Origin: Bacteroidota bacterium
GTDB lineage: Bacteria > Bacteroidota > Bacteroidia > Palsa-948
Direction: 5' to 3'
Assembly (NCBI GenBank): GCA_023251675.1
Contig: JAHEYJ010000003.1
Coordinates: 1-55,456 of the forward strand
DNA: 55,456 nt
In this document: one piece after another, positions 40,112 through 47,983 of the stretch
How positions within the stretch are numbered: the first letter of the stretch is position 1
How the letters are laid out: each line of letters starts with the position of its first letter
Notes under the pieces: model-generated
What the model was told of the DNA's origin: nothing
The model's database searches: none
The model's input: the letters and a program-made list of their open reading frames with translations, nothing else
Made by a program: the position numbers and the translations under genes

Positions 40112-41959
40112 ATGTTTTTCAGCCGCGACGATAAAAAGAAGGAACAAAATCCTGAACAGAAAAGCCAGCCGGAAGGAAATTCCTCCAAACAAATGGCGAT
40201 CAAATACAAGTTCAGGGACCTGAAGGTCCACTCATCGGATGAATGGATGGCAGACGGCACAAAAAAATACCGTAAAGTATTTGACCGCTACGAAACCACC
40301 TATATGCGGACTGAACTTTCTTTCTTCAATAAACTCTTTGACGAAGAAGACTGGGAAGCATCTTTCCGGCTGAAATGTTTTTTCATTAATGGAAGTCAGA
40401 AAAATGAGCTATGCAATCTTGATCAGAAAAGAAAGATCCTGAAAGAAGAAAATGTGGTGTACGTCCGTGATGCATGGGGAAATGCCACACTCGGCGCGTA
40501 TTGGCTCCGGGGAGATTACGTGTGGGAAGCGTATGTCGATGAAGTTAAGATCGGGGAAGCAAAATTTTATGTGGAGGATGTCGGAAAAGTAAAGATCGGG
40601 GAGAACCCCTACTTTGAAATTGAATCCGTCAAACTTTTTGAAGGAGACGGGCAAGGCTCAACGCAACCGGTAAAAAAATACCTGAACAAGTTCAGCCAGA
40701 AAGATACGCGGTTCCTTTGGGGAGAATTCAATTTCAAAAATAAAACGCAGAAAGATTATTACGCAGAAATCATTTTTAATTTCTACGATGATGCGCTTCA
40801 GCCCAAAGGAAAAAACTCAGTACTGAAATATGTGACCGCCAACACGGCCGGCCAGATCTATTCCCTTTATCCCGGATGGGGAAGCGACGCTCCCGGAACC
40901 TGGAAAGAAGGGCGATATACCATGGATGCTGTTTTCATGGATACGCTGATCGCCACCATTCCTTTTGAAGTTGGAAATTCTTTTGAAGAAGGAGGCGTAG
41001 CGGTAATCACCGAGAACCAGCAATCGGTGAAGGCGGCAAAAACCACTGTCACTAACGATAAATCGAAAGACCTTGATACGATCCTGAATGAAAGCATGGC
41101 AGAGCTGAATGCATTGACCGGCATGAACAACATCAAAAAAGAAGTGAATGAATTGGTGAAGCTGGTTCGCTTCTACCAGGAAACCGGGAAAGATGTGCTG
41201 AATAAATTTTCGCTGCACACCGTGTTTACCGGAAATCCCGGAACGGGAAAGACAACCGTAGCCCGCATTCTTTCAAGGATTTATAAAGGGCTTGGCATCC
41301 TGGAGAAAGGCCATTTGGTGGAAGTCGACCGCGAAGGATTGGTGGCAGGCTATGTCGGGCAAACCGCCATCAAGACCGGAGATAAGATCAACGAAGCCAT
41401 GGGAGGAATTCTTTTTATCGACGAGGCTTATTCGCTCTCGCAAGGAAAGGGTTCACAGTATGATTTTGGCAGTGAATCCATCCAGGTGATCCTGAAACGC
41501 ATGGAAGATTTCCGCGGAAAGTTCGGCGTGATCGTGGCCGGCTATTCGGAGAACATGCAGGAGTTCATCCTTTCAAACCCTGGTTTGAAATCCCGTTTCG
41601 ACCGGTACTTTCTGTTTGAAGATTACTCGCCGGAAGAAATGTTTGCCATTTCTCTTTCTCAGTTCAAACGGGAAGAAGTTATTCCCGACGAGGCTGCGGT
41701 GTCCTACCTGAAAAAATATTTCGAATTCCTGTACAGCAACAAAGACAAATATTTCGGCAATGCGCGAACGATCAGGCAGGTTTGCTCCGAAGCGGTCAAA
41801 AACCAGAACCTCCGCCTGGCTTCTATGCAAAAAGAAGAACGCACCAAAGAAATGCTTGAAACCATAATTTGGGATGATGTAAAAGAATTTGAGATAAAAG
41901 AAGCAGATTCAGGAAGAGGTAAAGTTGGTTTCAAGTTCGGGCAAGGCAACCAGGATTGA
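40112..41959 (+). CDS. AAA ATPase of the CbbX/SpoVK type with N-terminal beta domain
   Basis: The 615-residue protein has an N-terminal strand-rich region (40-300, with repeated aromatic segments such as YVREAWGNATLGAYWLRGDY-like and FYDDALQPKGK) probably of two beta domains, then a CbxX/CfxQ AAA module: TGNPGTGKTTVARILSRIYK (about 374-393), AGYVGQTAIKTGDKI, Walker B GILFIDEAYSL and sensor FEDYSPEEMF. Such ATPases remodel partner proteins; CbbX acts on Rubisco and SpoVK in sporulation, neither of which applies here. The substrate is unknown. It has no close operon partner, and the lipoprotein gene downstream has its own promoter. Confidence 0.8.
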   Translation: MFFSRDDKKKEQNPEQKSQPEGNSSKQMAIKYKFRDLKVHSSDEWMADGTKKYRKVFDRYETTYMRTELSFFNKLFDEEDWEASFRLKCFFINGSQKNELCNLDQKRKILKEENVVYVRDAWGNATLGAYWLRGDYVWEAYVDEVKIGEAKFYVEDVGKVKIGENPYFEIESVKLFEGDGQGSTQPVKKYLNKFSQKDTRFLWGEFNFKNKTQKDYYAEIIFNFYDDALQPKGKNSVLKYVTANTAGQIYSLYPGWGSDAPGTWKEGRYTMDAVFMDTLIATIPFEVGNSFEEGGVAVITENQQSVKAAKTTVTNDKSKDLDTILNESMAELNALTGMNNIKKEVNELVKLVRFYQETGKDVLNKFSLHTVFTGNPGTGKTTVARILSRIYKGLGILEKGHLVEVDREGLVAGYVGQTAIKTGDKINEAMGGILFIDEAYSLSQGKGSQYDFGSESIQVILKRMEDFRGKFGVIVAGYSENMQEFILSNPGLKSRFDRYFLFEDYSPEEMFAISLSQFKREEVIPDEAAVSYLKKYFEFLYSNKDKYFGNARTIRQVCSEAVKNQNLRLASMQKEERTKEMLETIIWDDVKEFEIKEADSGRGKVGFKFGQGNQD

Positions 41960-41994
41960 CTTTTTTATTTCTCTTCTTCCGCTGCAAACCCGCT

Positions 41995-42025
41995 TTTGCA
42001 AGTATTGAATGTTTGAGTATCTTTG
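41995..42025 (+). promoter_or_regulatory. Perfect Bacteroidota promoter for the lipoprotein gene
   Basis: TTTG at 41995-41998 and TATCTTTG at 42018-42025 with an exact 19-bp spacer, about 20 bp before the start codon at 42047. Confidence 0.8.
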
Positions 42026-42046
42026 GCTTTAATATAACCTAACGAC

Positions 42047-42517
42047 ATGAAATCAATTTTACCTGTTTCACTAAGCGCAGTCATGGCAGCGGCATTGCTT
42101 GGTTTTTATTCCTGTGGTTCTGAAAATACAGAAGAGAACATCACAGAAGCCCGCGATTCTGTTGCTACTTCCGTAAAAGATACCGGCAGCCTGACAAGTG
42201 ATTTTTTCTATTCACTGCCTTCTCCGCTCATGCTGGTAAAAGTGTTCAAAAAGACGGGACTGAAATACATGGATGGGATTGCGAATTCACCTGATAATGT
42301 TTCGAAATATGCTTCTACCGAAAGCAAGACACTGAACCTCGGCGTTTACAGCTCGGACCTGGCCTATACCGTACTGAACAAACAGACGCAGCACGCATCA
42401 AAATACATGGAAGCGATCAAGCGCCTTTCAGATGACTTGGGCATGTCGGCGATTTTTGATGCTGATGATTATCTCAAACGCTTTAAAGACAACCTGAACA
42501 ATGTATATGAAGGATAA
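42047..42517 (+). CDS. Lipoprotein of unknown function, N-terminal half of a probably split gene
   Basis: The 156-residue product has a lipoprotein signal with lipobox-like LGFYSCGS (Cys23) and then a helical domain (SSPLMLVKVFKKTGLKYMDG; YSSDLAYTVLNKQTQHASKY) that stops abruptly at NNVYEG. The next frame (42501) overlaps by 17 bases and continues with the same helical style (AWVENMYIATQLTKDA), which in relatives I recall forms the second half of one protein of about 260 residues. So either the two chains assemble or a frameshift has split the gene. The gene has its own consensus promoter. Confidence 0.65.
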   Translation: MKSILPVSLSAVMAAALLGFYSCGSENTEENITEARDSVATSVKDTGSLTSDFFYSLPSPLMLVKVFKKTGLKYMDGIANSPDNVSKYASTESKTLNLGVYSSDLAYTVLNKQTQHASKYMEAIKRLSDDLGMSAIFDADDYLKRFKDNLNNVYEG

Positions 42518-42848
42518 CGAAAAAGAAAAGCAAACCCTGATGATCTTTATCGGCGCATGGGTCGAAAACATGTATATCGCCACGCAGCTTACCAAAGATG
42601 CCAATAAGGAAAAAGTCGCCCTTCGCATTGCCGAACAAAAATACATTCTGAACAGCCTGATGAATGTGGTAGCCAATTTCCAGAATGATCCGGAGTTCAA
42701 GAATTTATATTTAAAGCTCAGCGACCTGAAGAACCTTTTCAATAACCTCACCGTACAAGGAGACGATGAAAAGATCGTGATGGATGAACTTCAGCTGAAA
42801 GCGATCACGGAAAAAACTCAAATTCTCAGAAAAGAAATTGTAGGATAA
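42501..42848 (+). CDS. C-terminal half of the split lipoprotein gene
   Basis: The 115-residue frame begins inside the end of the preceding gene in a shifted phase and encodes three or four helices (LMIFIGAWVENMYIATQL; AEQKYILNSLMNVVANFQND; FNNLTVQGDDEKIVM). It has no signal peptide of its own although its apparent partner is exported, which argues that it is a displaced C-terminal half. A reading-frame shift near 42500 would join them. Ribosomal coupling of two real genes is the alternative. Confidence 0.6.
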   Translation: MYMKDNEKEKQTLMIFIGAWVENMYIATQLTKDANKEKVALRIAEQKYILNSLMNVVANFQNDPEFKNLYLKLSDLKNLFNNLTVQGDDEKIVMDELQLKAITEKTQILRKEIVG

Positions 42849-42864
42849 ATAATAATCAATTGTC

Positions 42865-43329
42865 ATGATGAAAAACTTTTTCATACGGGTTGCTGCAGGT
42901 TCTTTTGCTTTGCTTTCTTTTCTTTCCATGCCAGAACTTTCGGCGCAGCAGTGCAAAGTGAAGCCCATCGTAAAATCCTGTATGCCGCTCATGGCGCCTT
43001 TTCAATACGACAGTTATGTGATCAAAGAAATAAGCTACGGACCAAAACCAAAGAAAGAGTCGCTGGACTTCCAGGTCTTTTCCAACGAAGAATACAAACT
43101 TGTTTTCGGCCAGACCGTTCTTCCCCAGGAAGTGAACATTACCATTTACGGAATGGAGAAAGGCAAAAAGAAGATTTTGTATTTTGACGAGAGCGGAAAA
43201 AAATCGTCCTCGACCTTTAATTTCAACCCGAACAAAACCGGCACGTACTATATCGAATACGAAATACCGGCGGCAACGGCAGCCAACCAGAAAGGTTGTT
43301 TTGTGGTTCTCATCGGCATCAAGGAATAG
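42865..43329 (+). CDS. Secreted protein of unknown function
   Basis: The 154-residue product has a signal peptide (FFIRVAAGSFALLSFLSMPELSAQ) and an Ig-like, strand-rich domain: FQYDSYVIKEISYGP, LDFQVFSNEEYKLVFGQTVL, VNITIYGMEKGKK, KTGTYYIEYEIP. Four cysteines include a probable disulfide pair. It is 16 bp after the split lipoprotein pair on the same strand, suggesting one transcription unit from the promoter at 41995. No function is recognised. Confidence 0.65.
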   Translation: MMKNFFIRVAAGSFALLSFLSMPELSAQQCKVKPIVKSCMPLMAPFQYDSYVIKEISYGPKPKKESLDFQVFSNEEYKLVFGQTVLPQEVNITIYGMEKGKKKILYFDESGKKSSSTFNFNPNKTGTYYIEYEIPAATAANQKGCFVVLIGIKE

Positions 43330-43357
43330 AAGCCCCAACCCTAAAGGGAGAACTTAC

Positions 43358-45169
43358 TTACATACGCTCCGGCACATCAATTCCAAGTAGTTTTAGAGAA
43401 TTTTTCAGCACGTCTGAAGTTGCTGCAGAAAGTTGTAGCCGGAAATTCTTTTCTTCTTCTTTTTCCGCTTTTAATATCGGACACTCGTGATAGAACTGAT
43501 TGTATTCCTTTGCCAGGTCATATACATAATTGGCAACATGCCCTGGATTGTAGGTTTCTGCGGATTCGGAAATCACTTTCGGAAAATCATGAAGCAGTTT
43601 TATTACACTCTTTTCATTAGGATGCAGGCTGTTGGCTGGGGTTTGTGATTTGGGACTTGGAATTGGGGATTTGCGCATTACTGACTTTATGCGCGCATAT
43701 GTATACTGAATGAACGGGCCCGTATTTCCGTTGAAATCAATCGACTCTTCCGGATTGAACAGCATTCTCTTTTTTGGATCCACTTTAAGAATAAAATATT
43801 TGAGAGCGGCCATCCCGATCATCCGGTACAGGTTCTCCGCTTCTTCTGCCGAAAGATCATCGGCTTTTCCGAGCTCCTGCGTTTTTGCTTTTGCCGTATG
43901 GATCATTTCATCGATGAGGTCATCCGCATCCACCACGGTTCCCTCGCGCGATTTCATTTTTCCCGAAGGAAGATCCACCATGCCGTATGAAAGATGGAAT
44001 AGTGAGGCCCCACCTAAATCCTCCCCGAAGGGGAGGACTTTTGCACCAGCAAGTTTTTTAATAATTAAGAATAACACTTTGAAATGATAGTCCTGTTCAT
44101 TTCCAACTACGTAAATGAGCTTGTTTATTTTAGATTCCTTAAAATCCTCTAACCGCTGCATTACCGTTCCAATATCCTGCGTGATATACACCGAGGTTCC
44201 GTCGGATCTCAATAAAAGTTTTTCATCTAATCCGTCTCCAGTCAGATCAACCCAGACAGAACCGTCATCTCTCTTTTTGAAAATTCCTTTACTTACTCCT
44301 TCTTCTACAATTTGTTTTCCCAGTAAGTACGTTTCTGATTCATAATAGGTTTTTTCGAATTCAACGCCGAGGTCTTTATAAGTTTTTGAAAATCCATCAT
44401 ACACCCATCCGTTCATTTTTTTCCAAAGCTCAATGGTTTTGGGATCGCCTGATTCCCATTTGCGGAGCATTTCTTGAATTTCTACTCTCAATGGCATTGA
44501 AGCTTTCTCTAATGCCCAATGCCCGTCTGGAAGGGATGCTTCTTGCTTTTTGAACTCTTGATCAAACATAACATAGTACTTTCCCACAAGGTGATCGCCT
44601 TTCATTTTGCTCGACTCCGGCGTTTCCCCGTTCCCCCATTTCTGCCACGCCAGCATGGATTTGCAAATGTGAATGCCCCGGTCGTTCACCAGGTTCACGC
44701 GGATCACTTTTTTTCCTGCAGCTTTTAATATTTCAGAAACAGAAATACCGAGTAAATTATTACGGATATGCCCGAGGTGAAGCGGCTTGTTTGTGTTGGG
44801 GGAAGAAAATTCTACCATGACTGTTTCCGTGGCCGGCTCCTGATTCTTGATACTTGATTCCTGATTCTCTAAATACTTTATCCAGTACTCATCTCCGATC
44901 ACCAGGTTCAGAAAACCTTTTACAACATTGTAAGCAGTTACTTCCGGAACATTTGCTTTCAGATAATTTCCAATTGCTTCCGCTGTCTGCTCCGGAGATT
45001 TTTTAGAAACTTTTGTGAGCGGGAAAACGAGCAAAGTGATATCTCCTTCAAACTCCGGTTTGGTTTTCTGAAACGTGATCTGGTTGGGAGACACGGATTG
45101 ATCGAAACGGTTTTTTATCGCCTCGATGGATTTCGCCGTCAGTATATTTTCTATTCGTAATTCGTGCAT
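43358..45169 (-). CDS. argS: Arginine--tRNA ligase with repeat-derived inserts
   Basis: The enzyme charges tRNA-Arg. The 603 residues contain the HIGH-type motif SSPNTNKPLHLGHIRNN (HLGH at 131-134), the KMSKS-type SGKMKSREGTV (about 400-410) and the C-terminal anticodon-binding helices. Three segments look unlike other ArgS proteins: ENQESSIKNQEPATE (about 101-115), AKVLPFGEDLGGAS (about 375-388) and KSPIPSPKSQTPANS (about 497-512). All are in frame and coded by short-repeat DNA. The ATG at 45169 lies inside an ATTCGTAATTCGT repeat 19 bp from the arginase stop codon. The gene is followed by arginase and arginine decarboxylase genes. Confidence 0.93.
   Translation of the reverse strand: MHELRIENILTAKSIEAIKNRFDQSVSPNQITFQKTKPEFEGDITLLVFPLTKVSKKSPEQTAEAIGNYLKANVPEVTAYNVVKGFLNLVIGDEYWIKYLENQESSIKNQEPATETVMVEFSSPNTNKPLHLGHIRNNLLGISVSEILKAAGKKVIRVNLVNDRGIHICKSMLAWQKWGNGETPESSKMKGDHLVGKYYVMFDQEFKKQEASLPDGHWALEKASMPLRVEIQEMLRKWESGDPKTIELWKKMNGWVYDGFSKTYKDLGVEFEKTYYESETYLLGKQIVEEGVSKGIFKKRDDGSVWVDLTGDGLDEKLLLRSDGTSVYITQDIGTVMQRLEDFKESKINKLIYVVGNEQDYHFKVLFLIIKKLAGAKVLPFGEDLGGASLFHLSYGMVDLPSGKMKSREGTVVDADDLIDEMIHTAKAKTQELGKADDLSAEEAENLYRMIGMAALKYFILKVDPKKRMLFNPEESIDFNGNTGPFIQYTYARIKSVMRKSPIPSPKSQTPANSLHPNEKSVIKLLHDFPKVISESAETYNPGHVANYVYDLAKEYNQFYHECPILKAEKEEEKNFRLQLSAATSDVLKNSLKLLGIDVPERM
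43633..43678. repeat. Short-repeat insert 1 within argS
   Basis: The plus strand has GGGTTTGTGATTTGGGACTTGG, then AATTGGGGATTTG. It is a degenerate array of 7-mers of the GATTTGG type that codes for a Pro/Ser-rich loop in ArgS. Confidence 0.6.
44007..44042. repeat. Short palindromic insert 2 within argS
   Basis: The interval contains CCTCCCCGAAGGGGAGG, a perfect palindrome of 17 bp, with flanks GGCCCCACCTAAAT and ACTTTTGC. The same sort of CCTCCCC palindrome is common between genes in Bacteroidota. It supplies the residues LPFGEDLGG. Confidence 0.65.
44832..44872. repeat. Short-repeat insert 3 within argS
   Basis: TCCTGATTCTTGATACTTGA and TTCCTGATTCTC are arrays of an 8-11 bp unit CTTGATTCCTGATTC, the same repeat as in the methyltransferase insert at 16373-16391. 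It encodes ENQESSIKNQE. Confidence 0.6.
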
Positions 45170-45188
45170 ATTCGTAATTCGTAGTATT

Positions 45189-46142
45189 CTAAAAATCGTT
45201 TACCAGTTGGTTTGTGGCTTTCAGCAAGATCTCAAAAGCATTTTCTGCCATCAGGTTCTCTTTGTCGAGCGTGGGATTTATCTCCACAATTTCGAAACAA
45301 CAAACCTTTTTGCTTTTCAGCAAATGCAAGATCAGGTTACCCGCTTCTTTCTCGGTAAGTCCGCCGGGAACAGGCGTTCCGGTGCCTTTTGAAATTTCCG
45401 GATCCATACAATCCACATCAAATGAAATGTAGATCAGGTCATACGCTTCAAACGCAGTAAGGATCATTTCCGAGATGCGCTCAACGCCCCGGTTCCGGAG
45501 CTCGTCAACAGTAATATTCCGGATACCGTGCTTTTTTAAAAGGTATTCTTCCTGGCGCTCAAAATCCCGCAGCGAAACAAATACGATATCTTCATAGTGG
45601 ATCTTCGGACATATCCCTCCCAGGTTCTTTATTTTCTCCCAGTAATCGATCGTTTCCTTTGCCGGTCTGTTAATCTGAAGTTCCTTGTTGTCCTCGTTCA
45701 GCAGCGCGGCGATCGGCATTCCGTGCATGTTGCCGGAAGGAGACGTGTACGGCGTATGAAGATCGGCATGCGCATCGATCCAGACAATACCCAGTTTTTT
45801 TTCAGGATGCGCCATCCGGATCCCCGAAGCAACGCCGATCGCGGAGGTATGATCTCCGGCCAGCACAACAGGAAATGTTCCTGCCTCCCTGCTGAACTTA
45901 GCCACCTGGTCCGCAAGTCTTTCACTTAATGAATAAACGGCATTGATTCTTTTTGCGAAATCATGCGTGCACGGTTCAAAGAGAAGTTTGTTTTCATTGG
46001 GGACTTCCACCGTTTCGTGCCTGTTAAAGAATGAACTTCCGAAATCGAGCGACGCGATCTTAATGGCATCCACGCCCATGCCTGCTCCGCGCGTTCCGGC
46101 GCCGATCTCACTTTTTACTTCTATGAGTTTTATTCTTTTCAT
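45189..46142 (-). CDS. rocF: Arginase / ureohydrolase family enzyme
   Basis: The manganese enzyme splits arginine to ornithine and urea; a formimidoylglutamase or agmatinase role cannot be ruled out from sequence alone. The 317 residues hold all metal-ligand motifs: AGDHTSAIG (D97, H98), VWIDAHADLHTP (D123, H125, D127), SGNMHGMP and SFDVDCMDPE (D242, D244). The SGNMHGMP loop fits true arginases best. It lies between argS and a divergent arginine decarboxylase gene, which supports arginine as the substrate. Length is normal. Confidence 0.88.
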   Translation of the reverse strand: MKRIKLIEVKSEIGAGTRGAGMGVDAIKIASLDFGSSFFNRHETVEVPNENKLLFEPCTHDFAKRINAVYSLSERLADQVAKFSREAGTFPVVLAGDHTSAIGVASGIRMAHPEKKLGIVWIDAHADLHTPYTSPSGNMHGMPIAALLNEDNKELQINRPAKETIDYWEKIKNLGGICPKIHYEDIVFVSLRDFERQEEYLLKKHGIRNITVDELRNRGVERISEMILTAFEAYDLIYISFDVDCMDPEISKGTGTPVPGGLTEKEAGNLILHLLKSKKVCCFEIVEINPTLDKENLMAENAFEILLKATNQLVNDF

Positions 46143-46434
46143 TCCTGGTTACTAATTAACAAATCCATTGCGAATGTTACAAATTGCTCACGGTGTTATT
46201 CGTAATATTCGTTACTGATTCGTTTATTTGTATGCAGACAACCTGTTTTATATAAAATCCGAGTTACTTACATCACCAAAAAAAAGTCAATCCAAGTTAC
46301 TTACTTTGACAAATTATTCTCAACTTCGCGCCACTACTAATTACGAATTGCAAACGAATGTACAAATGAATACAAAAAGCAAATGCAATAATTCATTATT
46401 CGTAACATTAGTAAAAATTCGCTATTCGTAACCT
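46143..46434. repeat. Intergenic block of ATTCGTAA-type repeats
   Basis: The 292-bp space between the arginase and arginine decarboxylase starts contains TTATTCGTAATATTCGTTAC near 46198, ACGAATGTACAAATGAATAC near 46349, and TTATTCGTAACATTAGT and GCTATTCGTAACC near 46396-46434. The same motif occurs at the argS start and in the lolA tandem array. The promoters of both genes should lie here, but no clear TTTG/TAnnTTTG pair stands out and no gene is seen. Confidence 0.55.
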
Positions 46435-47832
46435 ATGAAGAACAGATACCGCGACCTTATCCAGCAAACATTCCACTTTCCGCAGGAAGGATTCAACGTG
46501 ATCGATGGAGATCTCCATTTCTGCGATGTTCCGCTGATGGACATCATCAAACAGTACGGAACTCCGCTGAAGATCACGTATCTTCCGAAGATCGGGCAGC
46601 AGATCCAAAAAGCCAAAAAACTTTTCAATGTTGCTATGGCAAAGGCCGATTACAAAGGTAGCTATACTTACTGTTACTGCACCAAGTCGTCCCATTTTTC
46701 TTTTGTGATGGATGAGGCAATAAAGAACGGAGCGCACCTTGAAACTTCGTCTGCCTATGACATTCCGATCATCAAAGAATTATACCGCACGGGAAAGATC
46801 GACAAGAACACCTACGTGATCTGCAACGGATACAAACGCAAACCTTATCCGCAATATATTGTTGATCTCATCAACAGCGGCTATAAGAATGTAATTCCGA
46901 TCCTGGACAACAAAAGCGAGCTGGAATATTACAAACGCTACGTAAAAGGAACGTGCAACCTCGGCATCCGCATTGCATCAGAAGAAGAACCGACGTATGA
47001 TTATTATACTTCCCGTTTGGGAATCCGCTATAAGGAAATTGTTCCTTTTTATAAAGAACGCATCAAGGGAAACAAAAAGCTGAAACTGAAAATGCTTCAC
47101 TTCTTTGTGAGCGCCGGAATAAAAGACACCATCTATTACTGGACTGAACTCGCCAAATGCCTGAGCGTGTATGCAGAGTTGAAGCGGATTTGCCCTGAAC
47201 TTGATTCGCTGAATGTGGGCGGCGGACTTCCGATCCGTACTTCACTAGGCTTTGAATTTGATTATGAGTATATCATTGAAGAAATTGTTTCGCAGATAAA
47301 AACTTTCTGCAAGCAGAATAAAATAAAAGAACCGAATATTTTCACCGAGTTCGGATCGTTCACGGTAGGAGAAAGCGGGGCCGCACTTTATTCGGTAGCG
47401 GACCAGAAACAACAGAACGACCGCGAACTCTGGTACATGATCGATTCATCGTTCATCACTACGCTGCCGGATACATGGGGAATTAATCAGCGGTTCATTC
47501 TTCTTGCCGTAAACCACTGGGACAAAGAATACCAGCGGGTGAACCTGGGCGGGATGAGCTGTGATGGGCTCGACTATTACAACACCGAAGCCCATACAGA
47601 ACAAATTTATCTCCCGAAGATCGGCCACGGATCGGATGGTCCGCTTTATATTGGATTCTTTCACACAGGAGCATACCAGGAAGCATTGGCCGGTTATGGC
47701 GGAATTCAACACTGCCTGATCCCATCGCCCAAGCATGTGCTGATCGACCGCGATGAGAACGGAGAGATCACAACAAAACTTTTTGCAAAGGAACAGACCT
47801 ACAAGTCGATGCTAAAAACACTGGGGTATTGA
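46435..47832 (+). CDS. speA: Arginine decarboxylase (fold III PLP enzyme)
   Basis: The enzyme converts arginine to agmatine, the start of polyamine synthesis. Its 465 residues belong to the alanine-racemase/ornithine decarboxylase fold: the PLP lysine is K84 in YCYCTKSSHFSF, a glycine-rich phosphate loop is SLNVGGGLPIRTS (about 258-270) and FTEFGSFTVGESGAALY follows (about 302-318). The late CDGLDYYNTE motif is the active-site cysteine segment. It is shorter than the 630-residue E. coli SpeA but typical for Bacteroidota. It faces away from arginase and argS, which together use arginine as substrate. Confidence 0.88.
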   Translation: MKNRYRDLIQQTFHFPQEGFNVIDGDLHFCDVPLMDIIKQYGTPLKITYLPKIGQQIQKAKKLFNVAMAKADYKGSYTYCYCTKSSHFSFVMDEAIKNGAHLETSSAYDIPIIKELYRTGKIDKNTYVICNGYKRKPYPQYIVDLINSGYKNVIPILDNKSELEYYKRYVKGTCNLGIRIASEEEPTYDYYTSRLGIRYKEIVPFYKERIKGNKKLKLKMLHFFVSAGIKDTIYYWTELAKCLSVYAELKRICPELDSLNVGGGLPIRTSLGFEFDYEYIIEEIVSQIKTFCKQNKIKEPNIFTEFGSFTVGESGAALYSVADQKQQNDRELWYMIDSSFITTLPDTWGINQRFILLAVNHWDKEYQRVNLGGMSCDGLDYYNTEAHTEQIYLPKIGHGSDGPLYIGFFHTGAYQEALAGYGGIQHCLIPSPKHVLIDRDENGEITTKLFAKEQTYKSMLKTLGY

Positions 47833-47983
47833 TTTTTTCCTGATTCTCTCTCTTTCACTTTAATTATTGCATTTGTGATATGCAACTAAAAAGGTATTGA
47901 TTTCGTCTTTAACCTAGCTGTTGCTTAAATTTTTTACCCTCAGAAAAATATTACTTCCTTTGCCCTAATCTTCTAAAAGCGAA

